Position numbers and translations under genes: made by a program | The notes under the pieces: model-generated | The model's database searches: none | What the model saw: the letters and a program-made list of their open reading frames with translations, nothing else | Told to the model about the DNA's origin: nothing | Shown: one piece after another, positions 16,472-25,351 of the stretch | Position numbering within the stretch: position 1 is the stretch's first letter | Layout of the letters: the number at the start of each line of letters is the position of its first letter | Assembly (NCBI RefSeq): GCF_016107305.1 | Contig: NZ_RCVR01000012.1 | Coordinates: 100,120 to 164,119 of the forward strand | Source: Roseomonas sp. KE2513 | Lineage (GTDB): Bacteria; Pseudomonadota; Alphaproteobacteria; Acetobacterales; Acetobacteraceae | DNA: 64,000 nucleotides | Direction of reading: 5' to 3'

Positions 16472-18628
16472 ATGGAGCGATCCTTCGCGAAGGAGGTGTC
16501 CCTTCTCCGCCTGGGCGAGGGCGAGATCTTCGAGGGCGAGGGCATCCTCGCCATCACCAAGGCCCTGCTCGAATCCGGCGTTTCCTACGTCACGGGCTAC
16601 CAGGGCGCGCCCGTCTCCCACCTGATGGACGTGTTCAGCGACGCCAAGCCCCTGCTGGACGAGCTCGGCGTCGTCTACGCCCCTGCCGCGAACGAGGCTG
16701 GCGCCGCCTCCATGCTGGCGGCCAGCATCAACTACCCCGTGCGCGGCTGCGCGGTGTGGAAGTCCACCGTCGGCACCAACGTCGCCTCCGACGCCCTCTC
16801 CAACCTCGCCTCCGCCGGCGTGGTCGGCGGCGTGGTGATGGTGGTCGGCGAGGACTACGGGGAGGGCGCCTCCATCATGCAGGAGCGCACCCACGCCTTC
16901 GCCATGAAGTCCTCCATGTGGCTGCTGGACCCGCGCCCGGACCACGAGAACCTCGTCCGCACCATCGGTCTCGCCTACGAGATGTCCGAGGCCTCCAACA
17001 CCCCTGTTATGGTGGAGGTCCGCATCCGCGCCTGCCACCTGCGCGGCCGCTTCACCGCGCGCGACAACGTGCGGCCCAAGGTGAGCCTGCACAGCCCGCT
17101 CACCGAACCTGTCTTCGACTACGAGCGCGTGATCCTGCCCCCCAGCACCTATCGGCAGGAGAAGGACAAGATCGCCCGCCGCTTCCCCGCGGCCAAGCGC
17201 TTCATCGTGGAGCACGCGATGAACGAGCACCTGCCTGGGGATGTCGGCGACATCGGCATCATCGTCCAGGGCGGCCACGCCAACACGCTTCTCCGAAGCC
17301 TCGCCCGCCTGGGCCTCGCCGATGCCTTCGGCAACAGCCGCATCCCCATCCTCGTGCTGAACGTCACCTATCCCATCGTGGAGGAGGAGGTGACCGGCTT
17401 CTGTGCTGATAAGCGCGCCGTGCTGGTGGTGGAGGAGGGCAATCCCGAATACCTCGAGCAGGCCATCGGCCAGGCGCTGCGCGAGGCCTCCGTCCACACG
17501 AAGGTCCTTGGCAAGAAGTGCCTTCCCATGGCCGGCGAGTACACGGCCGAGGTGATGCTCGCGGGCGTCGCGAAGTTCATCGAGGGCTCCATGCCCGCCG
17601 GCATCGACATCGCCGCCGTCGCCCGCGTCGCGGCCGAGGTCGCGGCCCCCGCCGAGCGCGCCCGCGCCCTCATCGGCGCAGAGCTTCCCCAGCGCCCGCC
17701 TGGCTTCTGCACGGGTTGCCCCGAGCGCCCGGTCTTCGCGGCCATGAAGATCGTGCAGAACAAGGATGGCCCCGTCCACGTCGCCGCCGATATCGGCTGC
17801 CACTCCTTCGCGACGCTGCCGCCCTTCAACATGGGCAGCAGCATCCTCGGCTACGGCCTCGGCCTCTCCTCCGCCGCCGCTCTCGCGCCGCTCTTCGGCA
17901 AGAAGCGTACGATCACCGTGATGGGCGACGGCGGCTTCTGGCACAACGGCCTCTCCACCGGCGTCTCGGCGGCCGTGCAGAACGGCACGGACGGCGTGCT
18001 GATCGTCATGGATAACGGCTATTCCAGCGCGACCGGCCAGCAGGACATTCCCTCCTCCCGCGCGGAGAAGCGCGAGGGGCCGCGCATTCCCATCGAGACC
18101 GCGTTGCGCGCCATGGGTGTCACCTGGATCCGCACCCAAGGCACCTATGTCGTGAAGGATATGGTCCGCACCCTGCGCGAGGCGCTGACCACGAAAGAAG
18201 GCGGCCTGAAGGTCATCGTTGCCCAGCAGGAATGCCAGCTCGCCCGCCAGCGCCGCGTGAAGCCCGAATACGCCCGCGCGCTGAAGGCCGGGGAGCGCGT
18301 CGTCCGCACCCGCTACGGCGTGGACGCCACGACCTGCACGGGCGACCACTCCTGCATCCGCCTCTCCGGCTGCCCCTCCCTCACGCTGAAGGAGAACCCC
18401 GACCCGCTGCGGAGCGACCCGGTGGCGCATGTGAACCAGGATTGCGTCGGCTGCTCCCTCTGCGGCGAGGTGGCGGACGCGGCCCAGCTCTGCCCCTCCT
18501 TCTACCGTGCCGACATCGTCAGCAACCCGACGCGCGCCGACGCCCGCCGCCTGCGCTGGCGCGACGCCGTGATCGCCCGCCTGCAATCCTGGGCCGAACG
18601 CCGCGCCGAAGCGCGGGCGGCCGCATGA
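16472..18628 (+). CDS. iorA: Indolepyruvate:ferredoxin oxidoreductase alpha (TPP) subunit
   Basis: The 718-aa subunit oxidatively decarboxylates aryl-pyruvates (indolepyruvate, phenylpyruvate type) to aryl-acetyl-CoA, passing electrons to ferredoxin. The pyrimidine-binding domain is N-terminal (GYQGAPVSHLMD, ANEAGAASMLAAS). The thiamine diphosphate motif GDGGFWHNG ... MDNGYSSATGQQD lies near 485-530. The C-terminal ferredoxin-like part has CTGDHSCIRLSGC and CVGCSLCGEV, eight cysteines for two [4Fe-4S] clusters. ATG 16472 gives a normal N-terminus; an upstream TTG at 16457 is unlikely. It is coupled to iorB by ATGA and divergent from the Rieske operon. Confidence 0.93.
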   Translation: MERSFAKEVSLLRLGEGEIFEGEGILAITKALLESGVSYVTGYQGAPVSHLMDVFSDAKPLLDELGVVYAPAANEAGAASMLAASINYPVRGCAVWKSTVGTNVASDALSNLASAGVVGGVVMVVGEDYGEGASIMQERTHAFAMKSSMWLLDPRPDHENLVRTIGLAYEMSEASNTPVMVEVRIRACHLRGRFTARDNVRPKVSLHSPLTEPVFDYERVILPPSTYRQEKDKIARRFPAAKRFIVEHAMNEHLPGDVGDIGIIVQGGHANTLLRSLARLGLADAFGNSRIPILVLNVTYPIVEEEVTGFCADKRAVLVVEEGNPEYLEQAIGQALREASVHTKVLGKKCLPMAGEYTAEVMLAGVAKFIEGSMPAGIDIAAVARVAAEVAAPAERARALIGAELPQRPPGFCTGCPERPVFAAMKIVQNKDGPVHVAADIGCHSFATLPPFNMGSSILGYGLGLSSAAALAPLFGKKRTITVMGDGGFWHNGLSTGVSAAVQNGTDGVLIVMDNGYSSATGQQDIPSSRAEKREGPRIPIETALRAMGVTWIRTQGTYVVKDMVRTLREALTTKEGGLKVIVAQQECQLARQRRVKPEYARALKAGERVVRTRYGVDATTCTGDHSCIRLSGCPSLTLKENPDPLRSDPVAHVNQDCVGCSLCGEVADAAQLCPSFYRADIVSNPTRADARRLRWRDAVIARLQSWAERRAEARAAA

Positions 18629-20094
18629 CCCGCCCCCTCTCGATCCTCGTCTCCGCCATGGGCGGGGAGGGCGGCGGCGTGCTGACGGACTGGATCGTCG
18701 GCGCCGCCCAGCGCGCGGACCTACCGGTGCAGGGCACCTCCATTCCCGGCGTTGCCCAGCGCACCGGCGCCACCACCTACTACATCGAGATGTGGCCGGA
18801 GCCCTGGCCGACGCTGGCTGGCCGCCGGCCCGTCTTCGGCCTCGGCCCCTCGCCCGGCGACGTGGACGTGGTGATCGCGACCGAGTTGGTGGAGGCCGGC
18901 CGCTGCTGCGAGCGCGGCTTCGTCTCGCCGGACCGCACGACCCTCGTCGCCTCCACCCGCCGCGTCTTCGCGACGAGCGAGAAGTCCGCCATGGGCGACG
19001 GCCGCTTCGACGTGGCGCGCGTCATGCGCGCCATCCGCGAGATGCCGCGCCGCGCCCTGCTGGTGGACGCCTCGGCCGCCGAGGGGCAGGCGCTGAATGC
19101 CGTTCTCCTCGGCCGCATGGCCGCGAGCGGCGTGGTGCCCATTCCGCTCGACGCGCTCCGCGCCGCCATCGCCGCCGGCGTCGCGCCCGAGGCGAACCTG
19201 CGCGCCTTCGAGACGGGCTTGGCGCTGTCCGGCCCCCAGCCCGCCGCCGCTCCAGCGTCCGCACCGCGCGCCAGCCTGCCCGCGCTGCTGGCCGATGCCG
19301 CCGCCAGCCTGCCGCCGGAGGTGCTGGCGGTCGCCGACATCGCGCTCCCGCGCCTCGCCCGCTACCAGTCCGCCCGCTACGCCGCGACCTGGATGGAGCG
19401 GGTGCGCCGGGTGCTCGCGGCCGACCCCGCGCCCGGCGGCAACTGGCGCCTCTCGGCCGAGGTCGCGCGCCAGCTCACCCTCTGGATGGCCTATGAGGAC
19501 GTGGTGCGGATCGCCCAGCACAAGTCGTCCGCCGCCCGCTTCGCCGAGATCCGCGCGGAGGTCCGCGCCCGCCCCGGCGAGCCCGTCACCGTCACCGAGC
19601 ACATGAAGCCCGGCTGGGAGGAGGTCGCCTCCCTTCTCCCGCCTGCGCCCGGCCGCGCCCTGCTGCGCTGGGCCGAGCGCACGGGGCGGATCGAGGGCGG
19701 CATGTCCCTCCGCCTTCGCAGCACCACACTGTCCGGCTTCCTCCGCCTCTTCCTCCTCGCCCGTCTCCGTCCCTGGCGCCCCTTCACCCTCCGCTGGGCG
19801 GAGGAGGGGGCGGCGATCGAGGAATGGCTTGCCCGCGTCATCCAGGCGGCCGCGCGCGGGGACCACGCCCTGGCCATCGAGATCGCTGCCCTGCCGCGCC
19901 TGCTGAAGGGCTATGGCGAGACCTATCGCCGCGGCCGTCGGGCTTTCGCCGCCGTGATGAAGGGCGCGGTGGAGCCCGCCCTCGCCGGCCCCGCGGGCGA
20001 TCCGCTCGCCGCCGGCCGCGTGGCCCGCGCGCGGGAGGCCGCGCTGGCCGATCCCGAGCACGCGGCGCTGCGCGGCGCGCTGGCGAACGCCTGA
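18625..20094 (+). CDS. iorB: Indolepyruvate oxidoreductase beta subunit, extended form
   Basis: The 489-aa protein starts in the ATGA overlap with iorA. Residues 1-190 are the gamma/beta domain of pyruvate:ferredoxin oxidoreductases (LVSAMGGEGGGVLTDWIVGAA, VQGTSIPGVAQRTGATTYYIE, DVVIATELVEAGR). The family's short form ends near 200 aa. Here about 290 more residues follow, helical and Arg/Ala-rich (RYQSARYAATWMERVR, EVARQLTLWMAYEDVVRIAQHK), matching the extension seen in aerobic alphaproteobacterial IorB proteins; its role is not established. The stop overlaps the MarR start (TGATG). Pairing with IorA and regulator makes this a complete operon. Confidence 0.88.
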   Translation: MTRPLSILVSAMGGEGGGVLTDWIVGAAQRADLPVQGTSIPGVAQRTGATTYYIEMWPEPWPTLAGRRPVFGLGPSPGDVDVVIATELVEAGRCCERGFVSPDRTTLVASTRRVFATSEKSAMGDGRFDVARVMRAIREMPRRALLVDASAAEGQALNAVLLGRMAASGVVPIPLDALRAAIAAGVAPEANLRAFETGLALSGPQPAAAPASAPRASLPALLADAAASLPPEVLAVADIALPRLARYQSARYAATWMERVRRVLAADPAPGGNWRLSAEVARQLTLWMAYEDVVRIAQHKSSAARFAEIRAEVRARPGEPVTVTEHMKPGWEEVASLLPPAPGRALLRWAERTGRIEGGMSLRLRSTTLSGFLRLFLLARLRPWRPFTLRWAEEGAAIEEWLARVIQAAARGDHALAIEIAALPRLLKGYGETYRRGRRAFAAVMKGAVEPALAGPAGDPLAAGRVARAREAALADPEHAALRGALANA

Positions 20095-20570
20095 TGCCGG
20101 CGCTCGACTCAATGGGAGGGGAAGAGGAGCCCGACCTCGTCCCCTTCCGCCTGAACCGCCTGATGGCCGCTTGGAACACGCGGCTGGAAGCCCTGCTGGC
20201 CGAGCGCGGCGCGGGCTTCGCCCAGTGGCGCGTGCTGATGGTGGCCGCCCGCGCCGGTCGGGCGCTGACCATCGTGGAACTCGCGGCCCATACCCTCGTG
20301 CCGCACTCCACCCTCTCGCGGCAGATCGCGGCGATGGAGCGGGACGGGCTTCTCCGCCGCGGCCGCCACGCCGCCGACGGGCGCGCCGTCTCGGTGGAAC
20401 TCACCGCCCGCGGCCGTGCCCGCTACCGCGAGTGGCTGCCGCTGGCGCTGGAGGAAGCGGAAGCGGGCCTCGCGGCGCTGGACCCTGCGGAGCGTGCCCT
20501 TCTCCTCCGCCTCATCGACCGGCTGGAAGGGGCGGTCGCGCCCCCTCAGACGAGCGCGAGCATCGCCTGA
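20094..20570 (+). CDS. MarR-family transcriptional regulator
   Basis: The 158-aa winged-helix protein starts in the TGATG overlap with iorB. FAQWRVLMVAARAGRALTIVELAAHTLVPHSTLSRQIAAMERDGLLRR is the typical MarR helix-turn-helix, followed by the wing RHAADGRAVSVELTARGRARY and a C-terminal dimerisation helix. MarR proteins often sense aromatic acids or their CoA thioesters. Its place in the iorAB operon suggests it controls this operon and the divergent Rieske operon, perhaps through the palindrome at 16445. Its last 25 bases overlap the 3' end of the opposite-strand hydrolase. Confidence 0.92.
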   Translation: MPALDSMGGEEEPDLVPFRLNRLMAAWNTRLEALLAERGAGFAQWRVLMVAARAGRALTIVELAAHTLVPHSTLSRQIAAMERDGLLRRGRHAADGRAVSVELTARGRARYREWLPLALEEAEAGLAALDPAERALLLRLIDRLEGAVAPPQTSASIA

Positions 20571-21334
20571 TGCACCGGACCCTCCGCCAGCGCATAGGCC
20601 GTGGCGAAGTGGTTCGTCCCCTCCAGCACGATCGGCTCGACTCCCAGAAGCTTCGCGAAATCCTGGGACTGCCGGATGAACTCCGGGCTCTCCGCGGTGC
20701 CGTAGGCGATCACCACGGGCGCCGCGATGCGCCGGACATGGTGCACGGGGCTCAACGCCATCGCCTCCGCCGCCTCCAGCGCCACATAGGCGCCACGCGC
20801 GGAGAGCAGCGCCGGCTCCAGGTCGTACAAGCCCGAGAGCAGCGTGACGGAGCGCAGCAGCGGCCCCACGCGCGGATCGGTCGCGACCACCGCCGCGACA
20901 TGCGCGCCCGAGGAATGGCCGGAGAGGTGCAGCGGCCCGCGCGCCGCCGCCCAGAGGCAGGCCGCCACCACGTCCTCCACCATGTGCGGCAGGCGGAACT
21001 CCGGCAGCAGCCGGAAATCGGGCACGGCGACGTCCAGCCCGGCCGCGACCAGCGCGGGCGCGGCCATGCCCGCATCGGCGCGCGTCAGGCTCCGCCAGGC
21101 GCCGCCATGCACGTGCAGGTGGATGCCGCGCGCGGGCGGCTTGGCGCGATAGAGGTCGAGCAGCCCCGCCCCGGTGTCATACACCTCCGGCGGATGGGCC
21201 GCGCGCGCGGCGGCCGTGTCGGCGGCGTAGCGCGTGATCCAGTCGGCGGCGTCCTTTGCCCAGACCCGCTGATCATAGGCGGCATCGAGCCCCGCTTGAT
21301 CGAGGTCGCGCCAGATCTTCGTGCCGGATGTCAT
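20546..21334 (-). CDS. Alpha/beta hydrolase, kynurenine formamidase-like
   Basis: The 262-aa alpha/beta-hydrolase has the oxyanion-hole motif HGGAW (76-80), the nucleophile elbow GHSSG (Ser141), and a late NHF histidine in VLEGTNHFATAY. HGGxW is characteristic of the N-formylkynurenine formamidase/hormone-sensitive-lipase group. That function would fit an indole or tryptophan-related island, but an esterase is equally possible. The 3' end overlaps the convergent MarR gene by 25 bases. The short 71-base gap to the divergent ABC binding-protein gene may hold both promoters. Confidence 0.75.
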   Translation of the reverse strand: MTSGTKIWRDLDQAGLDAAYDQRVWAKDAADWITRYAADTAAARAAHPPEVYDTGAGLLDLYRAKPPARGIHLHVHGGAWRSLTRADAGMAAPALVAAGLDVAVPDFRLLPEFRLPHMVEDVVAACLWAAARGPLHLSGHSSGAHVAAVVATDPRVGPLLRSVTLLSGLYDLEPALLSARGAYVALEAAEAMALSPVHHVRRIAAPVVIAYGTAESPEFIRQSQDFAKLLGVEPIVLEGTNHFATAYALAEGPVHQAMLALV

Positions 21335-21405
21335 GGCCGCCAGCTTGCTGTCAGCCTTTCCTCCGTCAATCCCCCGATTCCCACCACGCCAGAGAGAGGT
21401 CGCCC

Positions 21406-22383
21406 ATGAACCGCCGCCACGCCCTCGCGCTGCTCGCAGCCGCCCCGCTCGCCCGACCCTGGGTGGCGCGGGCGCAGGCGAGCGAGGTGAACTTCCTCCT
21501 CCCTTCCATCCGCTTCCTCACGGCCTTCGCGCCCCACAACCTCGCGGAAGCCCGCGGCTACTACGCGGCAAACGGGGTAAAGCCGAACTTTATCACGCTG
21601 CGCGGCGGTGCGGCGGTGGCCACCCAAGTTGGCGCCGGCAATGCGCCCATGGGTGGCGGCATCGGGGACACGCCGATTATCGTGCGCCCGAATGGCGTGC
21701 CCGTACGCGCCGTGATGGCGCTCGGCGGCGGTGCGCTCGTCACCGTCGTCGCGCGCAAGGACCGCGGCATCAACAGCCTGCGCGATCTTCAGGGTAAGAA
21801 GATCAGCGTGCAGTCCGTGCAGGACACGACCTACTACTCGCTGATCGGCGCGATGGGCTCGGTCGGCCTCACGCCGCGCAGCGCCGAGATCCAGTCCCTC
21901 GGTCCCGCCGGCGTCTGGCAGGCCTTCGTCGCGGGCACCGTGGACGCCATGGCCGCCGTGCCCGACTGGATCGTGGACGCCGAAGCGGAGGGCGTGCCCG
22001 TCACGCGCCTCTCCAACCGCGGCAACACGCCGAGCATGGCCCAGGTCGTCATCGCCAGCGACAACGCGATCCGCGCGCAGAAGGAGCCGATCGCCGCCAC
22101 CTGCCGCGCCCTGCTGCGGGCCCTGGCGGACCTGCAAGCGGACCCGGAAGCGGCCTCGGCCGACCTCGTCGCCTTCCTCGGCCGCAACGGCGCGCCCGTG
22201 CAGGCCCCGCGCGTGCTGGCGACGCTGAAGCTCTACAACGAGGGTGTCTATACCGACATGGCCGTGCCCGGCCGGGTGGACGAGGCCCGCATGGACCTCG
22301 TGCAGCGCTTCTACGTCGATGCCGGCATCATCCCGCGCGCCTCGCCGCTCGCGGACCTCTACACGCACGACCTGTTCGGCTGA
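21406..22383 (+). CDS. ABC transporter substrate-binding protein (NMT1/SsuA-like)
   Basis: The 325-aa periplasmic binding protein has a signal peptide (MNRRHALALLAAAPLARPWVARAQ). FAPHNLAEARGYYAANGVKPNFITLRGG and AGNAPMGGGIGD are typical of the NMT1/THI5/SsuA group that binds nitrate, sulfonates, taurine or pyrimidine precursors. AGAGAGGT precedes the ATG at 21406 at proper distance, which decides the start. No permease or ATPase genes are adjacent. It is divergent from the formamidase-like hydrolase. Ligand cannot be predicted; an aryl or indolic compound is possible from context. Confidence 0.85.
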   Translation: MNRRHALALLAAAPLARPWVARAQASEVNFLLPSIRFLTAFAPHNLAEARGYYAANGVKPNFITLRGGAAVATQVGAGNAPMGGGIGDTPIIVRPNGVPVRAVMALGGGALVTVVARKDRGINSLRDLQGKKISVQSVQDTTYYSLIGAMGSVGLTPRSAEIQSLGPAGVWQAFVAGTVDAMAAVPDWIVDAEAEGVPVTRLSNRGNTPSMAQVVIASDNAIRAQKEPIAATCRALLRALADLQADPEAASADLVAFLGRNGAPVQAPRVLATLKLYNEGVYTDMAVPGRVDEARMDLVQRFYVDAGIIPRASPLADLYTHDLFG

Positions 22384-22393
22384 TCCGCGTGGT

Positions 22394-22417
22394 CGGGAGG
22401 GGCGGCGATCCCTCCCG
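22394..22417. terminator. Hairpin between convergent genes
   Basis: CGGGAGGG (22394-22401) and CCCTCCCG (22410-22417) form an 8-bp perfect stem with an 8-base loop, 11 bases after the binding-protein stop and 10 bases before the end of the leftward methyltransferase gene. It could end transcription from both sides. No clear U-tract is present. Confidence 0.45.
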
Positions 22418-22426
22418 CAGGCCGGC

Positions 22427-23233
22427 CTATTCCGCCGCCGTGCGCGCCTGCGCCCGGGCAAGGATGTCCTCGCGGGCGGTATGGTACCAGGGCCTCGTGG
22501 AATCCATCTCGATCGCCCGCGCGATGGCCACCTCGGCCTGGCCGATCTTGCCGCGGTCGCGCAGGAAGAGCGCCTGGCGATAGAAACTCTCGGCCGTCGC
22601 GTCGCCGCTATCGAGCAGTTGCGCGACGCGCGCCTCGACGGCATCGAGGTTCGTCCGCGCCGACTTCCAGATCGCAACCGCGCTGGGGAAGGCCTCGATG
22701 CGCTCGATATCCGGGCACTGCCGCGTCGCCACCTCCTGGAAGAAGCGGCCGAAATGGTCGGTCGGCGGGCACTCGGCCTTCCCGCGCCAATAGGAGGCGT
22801 TCGGCCCCACATGGGCGCTCAGGTCCTCGATCACATAGCAGCCGCCGGGGACGAGGTGGCGGAACATGTGCTCGAAGGTGAACATGATGTCGTCGGCCTG
22901 GTGGGAGCCGTCGTCGATGATGATGTTCGGCCGCGTCCAGCGCGCCACCTCGTCGAGGAAGGCCGCATCCGTCTGCGAGCCGATGACGACCTCGATCCCC
23001 TCCGCGGCGTGCCTGAGGCAGTCCCGGTCGATGTCGAGGCCGACGATCCGCGCGCGGGAGAAGAACTGCCGCCAGGTGCGCAGCGAGGCGCCGTCAAAGA
23101 CGCCGATCTCCACGAGCGTGATCGGGTCGTGCTGCCAGGGGGCGAAGAGCCGCTCGTAGTGCTTCAGGTAGCCGTGGCAGACGGACGACTTGTCCGTTCC
23201 CTGGACGATGCCGAGGTCGTCGAGTGACAACAT
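22427..23233 (-). CDS. Class I SAM-dependent methyltransferase with helical tail
   Basis: The 268-aa protein opens with GTDKSSVCHGYLKHYERLF, a signature shared with MycE/macrolide O-methyltransferase-like and cephalosporin-hydroxylase-type proteins. The SAM-binding loop VEIGVFDGASLRTW is near 41-54, IVGLDID is the acidic strand 2, and IIIDDGSHQADDI carries the catalytic-type metal-binding Asp/His. The last ~60 residues (SFYRQALFLRDRGKIGQAEVAIARAIEMD) look like a TPR-type helix pair. Likely modifies a sugar or polyketide-like acceptor; the substrate is unknown. It stands alone between convergent and same-strand genes. Confidence 0.78.
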   Translation of the reverse strand: MLSLDDLGIVQGTDKSSVCHGYLKHYERLFAPWQHDPITLVEIGVFDGASLRTWRQFFSRARIVGLDIDRDCLRHAAEGIEVVIGSQTDAAFLDEVARWTRPNIIIDDGSHQADDIMFTFEHMFRHLVPGGCYVIEDLSAHVGPNASYWRGKAECPPTDHFGRFFQEVATRQCPDIERIEAFPSAVAIWKSARTNLDAVEARVAQLLDSGDATAESFYRQALFLRDRGKIGQAEVAIARAIEMDSTRPWYHTAREDILARAQARTAAE

Positions 23234-23319
23234 GTCCTGCGCGCCTTCGCCTTATGGCGGCGATTTCGTATCATTCGTTGCTAGAGGTGACAACATCGTG
23301 AGGTGGTCCCGCCGCCTCC

Positions 23320-24195
23320 TCAAGGCCGCTCCATCGAGACCCACCAGCGGAAGGACTGCGCGGCGCCCGGCGCGAGGGTGACGATGCCTGGTTTCGCCTT
23401 GAAATCGCCGTCCCATCCCATGGGCGCCGCCATGCCGCACCAGGGTTCAAGGCAGAGGAACCCCGCGCCGCCCGGCTTCGACCAGAGGCCGAGGTCGCCG
23501 TAGCCCTCCCATCCCATCTCGAGCGCCGCCCCCGGCGCCTCCAGGCGGAGGCGGCGGCCCGGGAAGTCAGGCAGCACGATCGCGTCGGCATCGAAGAGGC
23601 CGGGATGCAGCGGCAGCCGGCCGCCGGGCAGGGGAATGCTCTCGGCCGCGTCCAGCAGCCCGCCCGTCAGCCGCCGGGCTGAGAGGAAGTCCAGCTCCGC
23701 CCCGGGGAAGGCCAGGGCGTGATCCCCCTGTGCGGCCGTGCCGGGCAGCGGCCAGGCGAAGGCCGGATGGGCGCCGAGGCTGAAGGGCAGGCGCCCCGGC
23801 CCAGGATTCGAGACGGTGGCGGTGCAGGCCAGCCGCCCTTCCGCCACCGTCCATTCGAGGTCGAGGACGAAGGCGAAGGGATAGGCCGCGAGCGTCGCCG
23901 CATCCGCCTCCAGACGCAGCGCGCAGCCATCGGGTGCGCGCCGCCGCCAGGTGAAGCGCCGGTCGCGCGCGAAGCCGTGCTGGGTCAGCCGGTAGGCACG
24001 GCCCTCGTGGCGCAGCGTGTCGCCGGGCAGGCGCCCAACGATGGGGAAGAGCACCGGTGCGTGGCGCGGCCATTCGGGCCCTGCGCCCCAGAGCCACTCC
24101 CCGCCCGCGGCGTCGCGGAGCGAGCGCAACTCCGCCCCCTCCGCCGAGACGCTGGCCAGGAGACGGGAGTCGCCGAAGCGGTGAAGGTCGGTCAT
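23320..24195 (-). CDS. Aldose 1-epimerase family protein (LacX-like)
   Basis: The 291-aa galactose-mutarotase superfamily protein starts at ATG 24195. An upstream in-frame extension lacks family similarity. PVLFPIVGRLPGDTLRHEGRAY, TQHGFARDRRF with the conserved histidine, LGAHPAFAWPL and CLEPWCGMAAPMG with the catalytic-region glutamate are LacX-type features. It interconverts anomers of sugars or sugar phosphates. No sugar-catabolic genes are adjacent here, unlike the second mutarotase at 38 kb. Confidence 0.85.
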   Translation of the reverse strand: MTDLHRFGDSRLLASVSAEGAELRSLRDAAGGEWLWGAGPEWPRHAPVLFPIVGRLPGDTLRHEGRAYRLTQHGFARDRRFTWRRRAPDGCALRLEADAATLAAYPFAFVLDLEWTVAEGRLACTATVSNPGPGRLPFSLGAHPAFAWPLPGTAAQGDHALAFPGAELDFLSARRLTGGLLDAAESIPLPGGRLPLHPGLFDADAIVLPDFPGRRLRLEAPGAALEMGWEGYGDLGLWSKPGGAGFLCLEPWCGMAAPMGWDGDFKAKPGIVTLAPGAAQSFRWWVSMERP

Positions 24196-24315
24196 GCGCC
24201 AGGGATCGCCCGTCGGTGGCAGCCACGCAAGCGCGGGGACGCAACCCCGCCCCGCCGCGCGCGTCCCTGTCACAAAGCGCTGTTGCAGCCGCTGTGACAG
24301 ACCCTGGGAGACGCC

Positions 24316-24912
24316 ATGCTGCAAGTCCTGCCCGCCGGCTTCGGCCGCCTCCTCTCTCGCATGCGGCCCGGCATCAATGCCCTGCTCTTCGCGGGGGTGA
24401 ACGTGCCGGCGGTGATCGAGGTGACGAGCCCCGCCTTCGTGCAGGGCGGGATCATCCCTGCTCTCTACACGGCGGACGGTGCGGGCCTCTCCCCACCGAT
24501 CGCCTGGCGCGGCCTGCCCGAGGACGCCGCCGCCCTGATGCTGGTGGTGGAGGACGCCGACAGCCCGACGCCCCGTCCGCTAGTGCACGCGATCGCCACG
24601 CGCCTGCCCGTCCAGGGGCCGGGCCTTGCCGCGGGCGACCTGACGAGTATTTCCGGCGTGGGGATGGGGCGGAACTCGTATTTCCGGACGGACTGGCTGC
24701 CGCCCGACCCGCCACCTGGCCACGGGCCGCACCGATACGCGTTTCAGATCTTCGCGCTCAGGCGCCGGCCGGAAGGCCTGGGGGAGAACCCCGGCCGCGG
24801 CGCCGTCCGCGCCGCGCTGGGGAAAGGGGTGGTCGCGAAAGGCTGCCTAATCGGCGTCTATGCGCGACCCGCGTCGCGATCCCTCGGCCGTATCAGCCGA
24901 GGATCTCGCTGA
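24316..24912 (+). CDS. YbhB/YbcL (PEBP, Raf-kinase-inhibitor-like) protein
   Basis: The 198-aa protein carries the phosphatidylethanolamine-binding protein fold: EVTSPAFVQGGIIPALYTADG, LSPPIAWRGLP, LMLVVEDADSPTPRPLVHAIA with the conserved D-x-D-x-P and His, and HRYAFQIFALR. The N-terminal 30 residues are unlike other members and may be a membrane-proximal segment. Function in bacteria is poorly known. Its last 20 bases overlap a small leftward ORF. Confidence 0.85.
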   Translation: MLQVLPAGFGRLLSRMRPGINALLFAGVNVPAVIEVTSPAFVQGGIIPALYTADGAGLSPPIAWRGLPEDAAALMLVVEDADSPTPRPLVHAIATRLPVQGPGLAAGDLTSISGVGMGRNSYFRTDWLPPDPPPGHGPHRYAFQIFALRRRPEGLGENPGRGAVRAALGKGVVAKGCLIGVYARPASRSLGRISRGSR

Positions 24913-25030
24913 CGATCTGGCGGATCTCCGCCTCGCTCAGCGTTCCCGCCGGCACCGCCGGGGGGAGGGAGGCCGGCTGGTGCTGTGCCGGCCGATCGTT
25001 CTTCTGGATCAACACTTCTTCTTTCTTCAT
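24893..25030 (-). CDS. Possible small protein, 45 aa
   Basis: A leftward ORF of 45 codons starts at ATG 25030 (MKKEEVLIQKND) and ends with an amphipathic helix SEAEIRQIVSEILG. Its base composition is less GC-rich than the surrounding shadow ORFs and its residues are balanced and hydrophilic, which argues for real coding. Against it: no clear ribosome-binding site, and it overlaps the end of the YbhB-like gene by 20 bases. I do not recognise a family. Confidence 0.35.
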   Translation of the reverse strand: MKKEEVLIQKNDRPAQHQPASLPPAVPAGTLSEAEIRQIVSEILG

Positions 25031-25351
25031 TATCGCCCCGCGCCGCATCGCTGCGCCGCCAGGCAGGTCATGGGCATGCCCCGTGTCCCCTGAAGGTCTG
25101 GGGATTGCCCCTTGCATTCTCGCGGTGGTCGGATGACCGCCGCGGCCACGGTCCGGCGCTGCCGGCCGGCCCATCCCGCCGCAGGGTAGCGGCGGGTGGG
25201 TGAACAAGCCGTATCGGCCGGTCTGGTTTCTCGCCGGCCGTCCCGATGGAGGAGGCCGGAAAGAAAAGAGGCGCCGCCGGGTCCCTCGACCCCGCGACGC
25301 CCCGAACTGGCGAAAGCGCGTGCCGCGCTCCGCCCCGCAACCGCCCCGGGC
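25031..25351. other. Intergenic region with no supported gene
   Basis: Between the small ORF and the cold-shock gene I find only GC-rich shadow frames with atypical composition. No terminator with a U-tract is obvious. The region may hold the cold-shock mRNA's 3' end. Confidence 0.4.
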
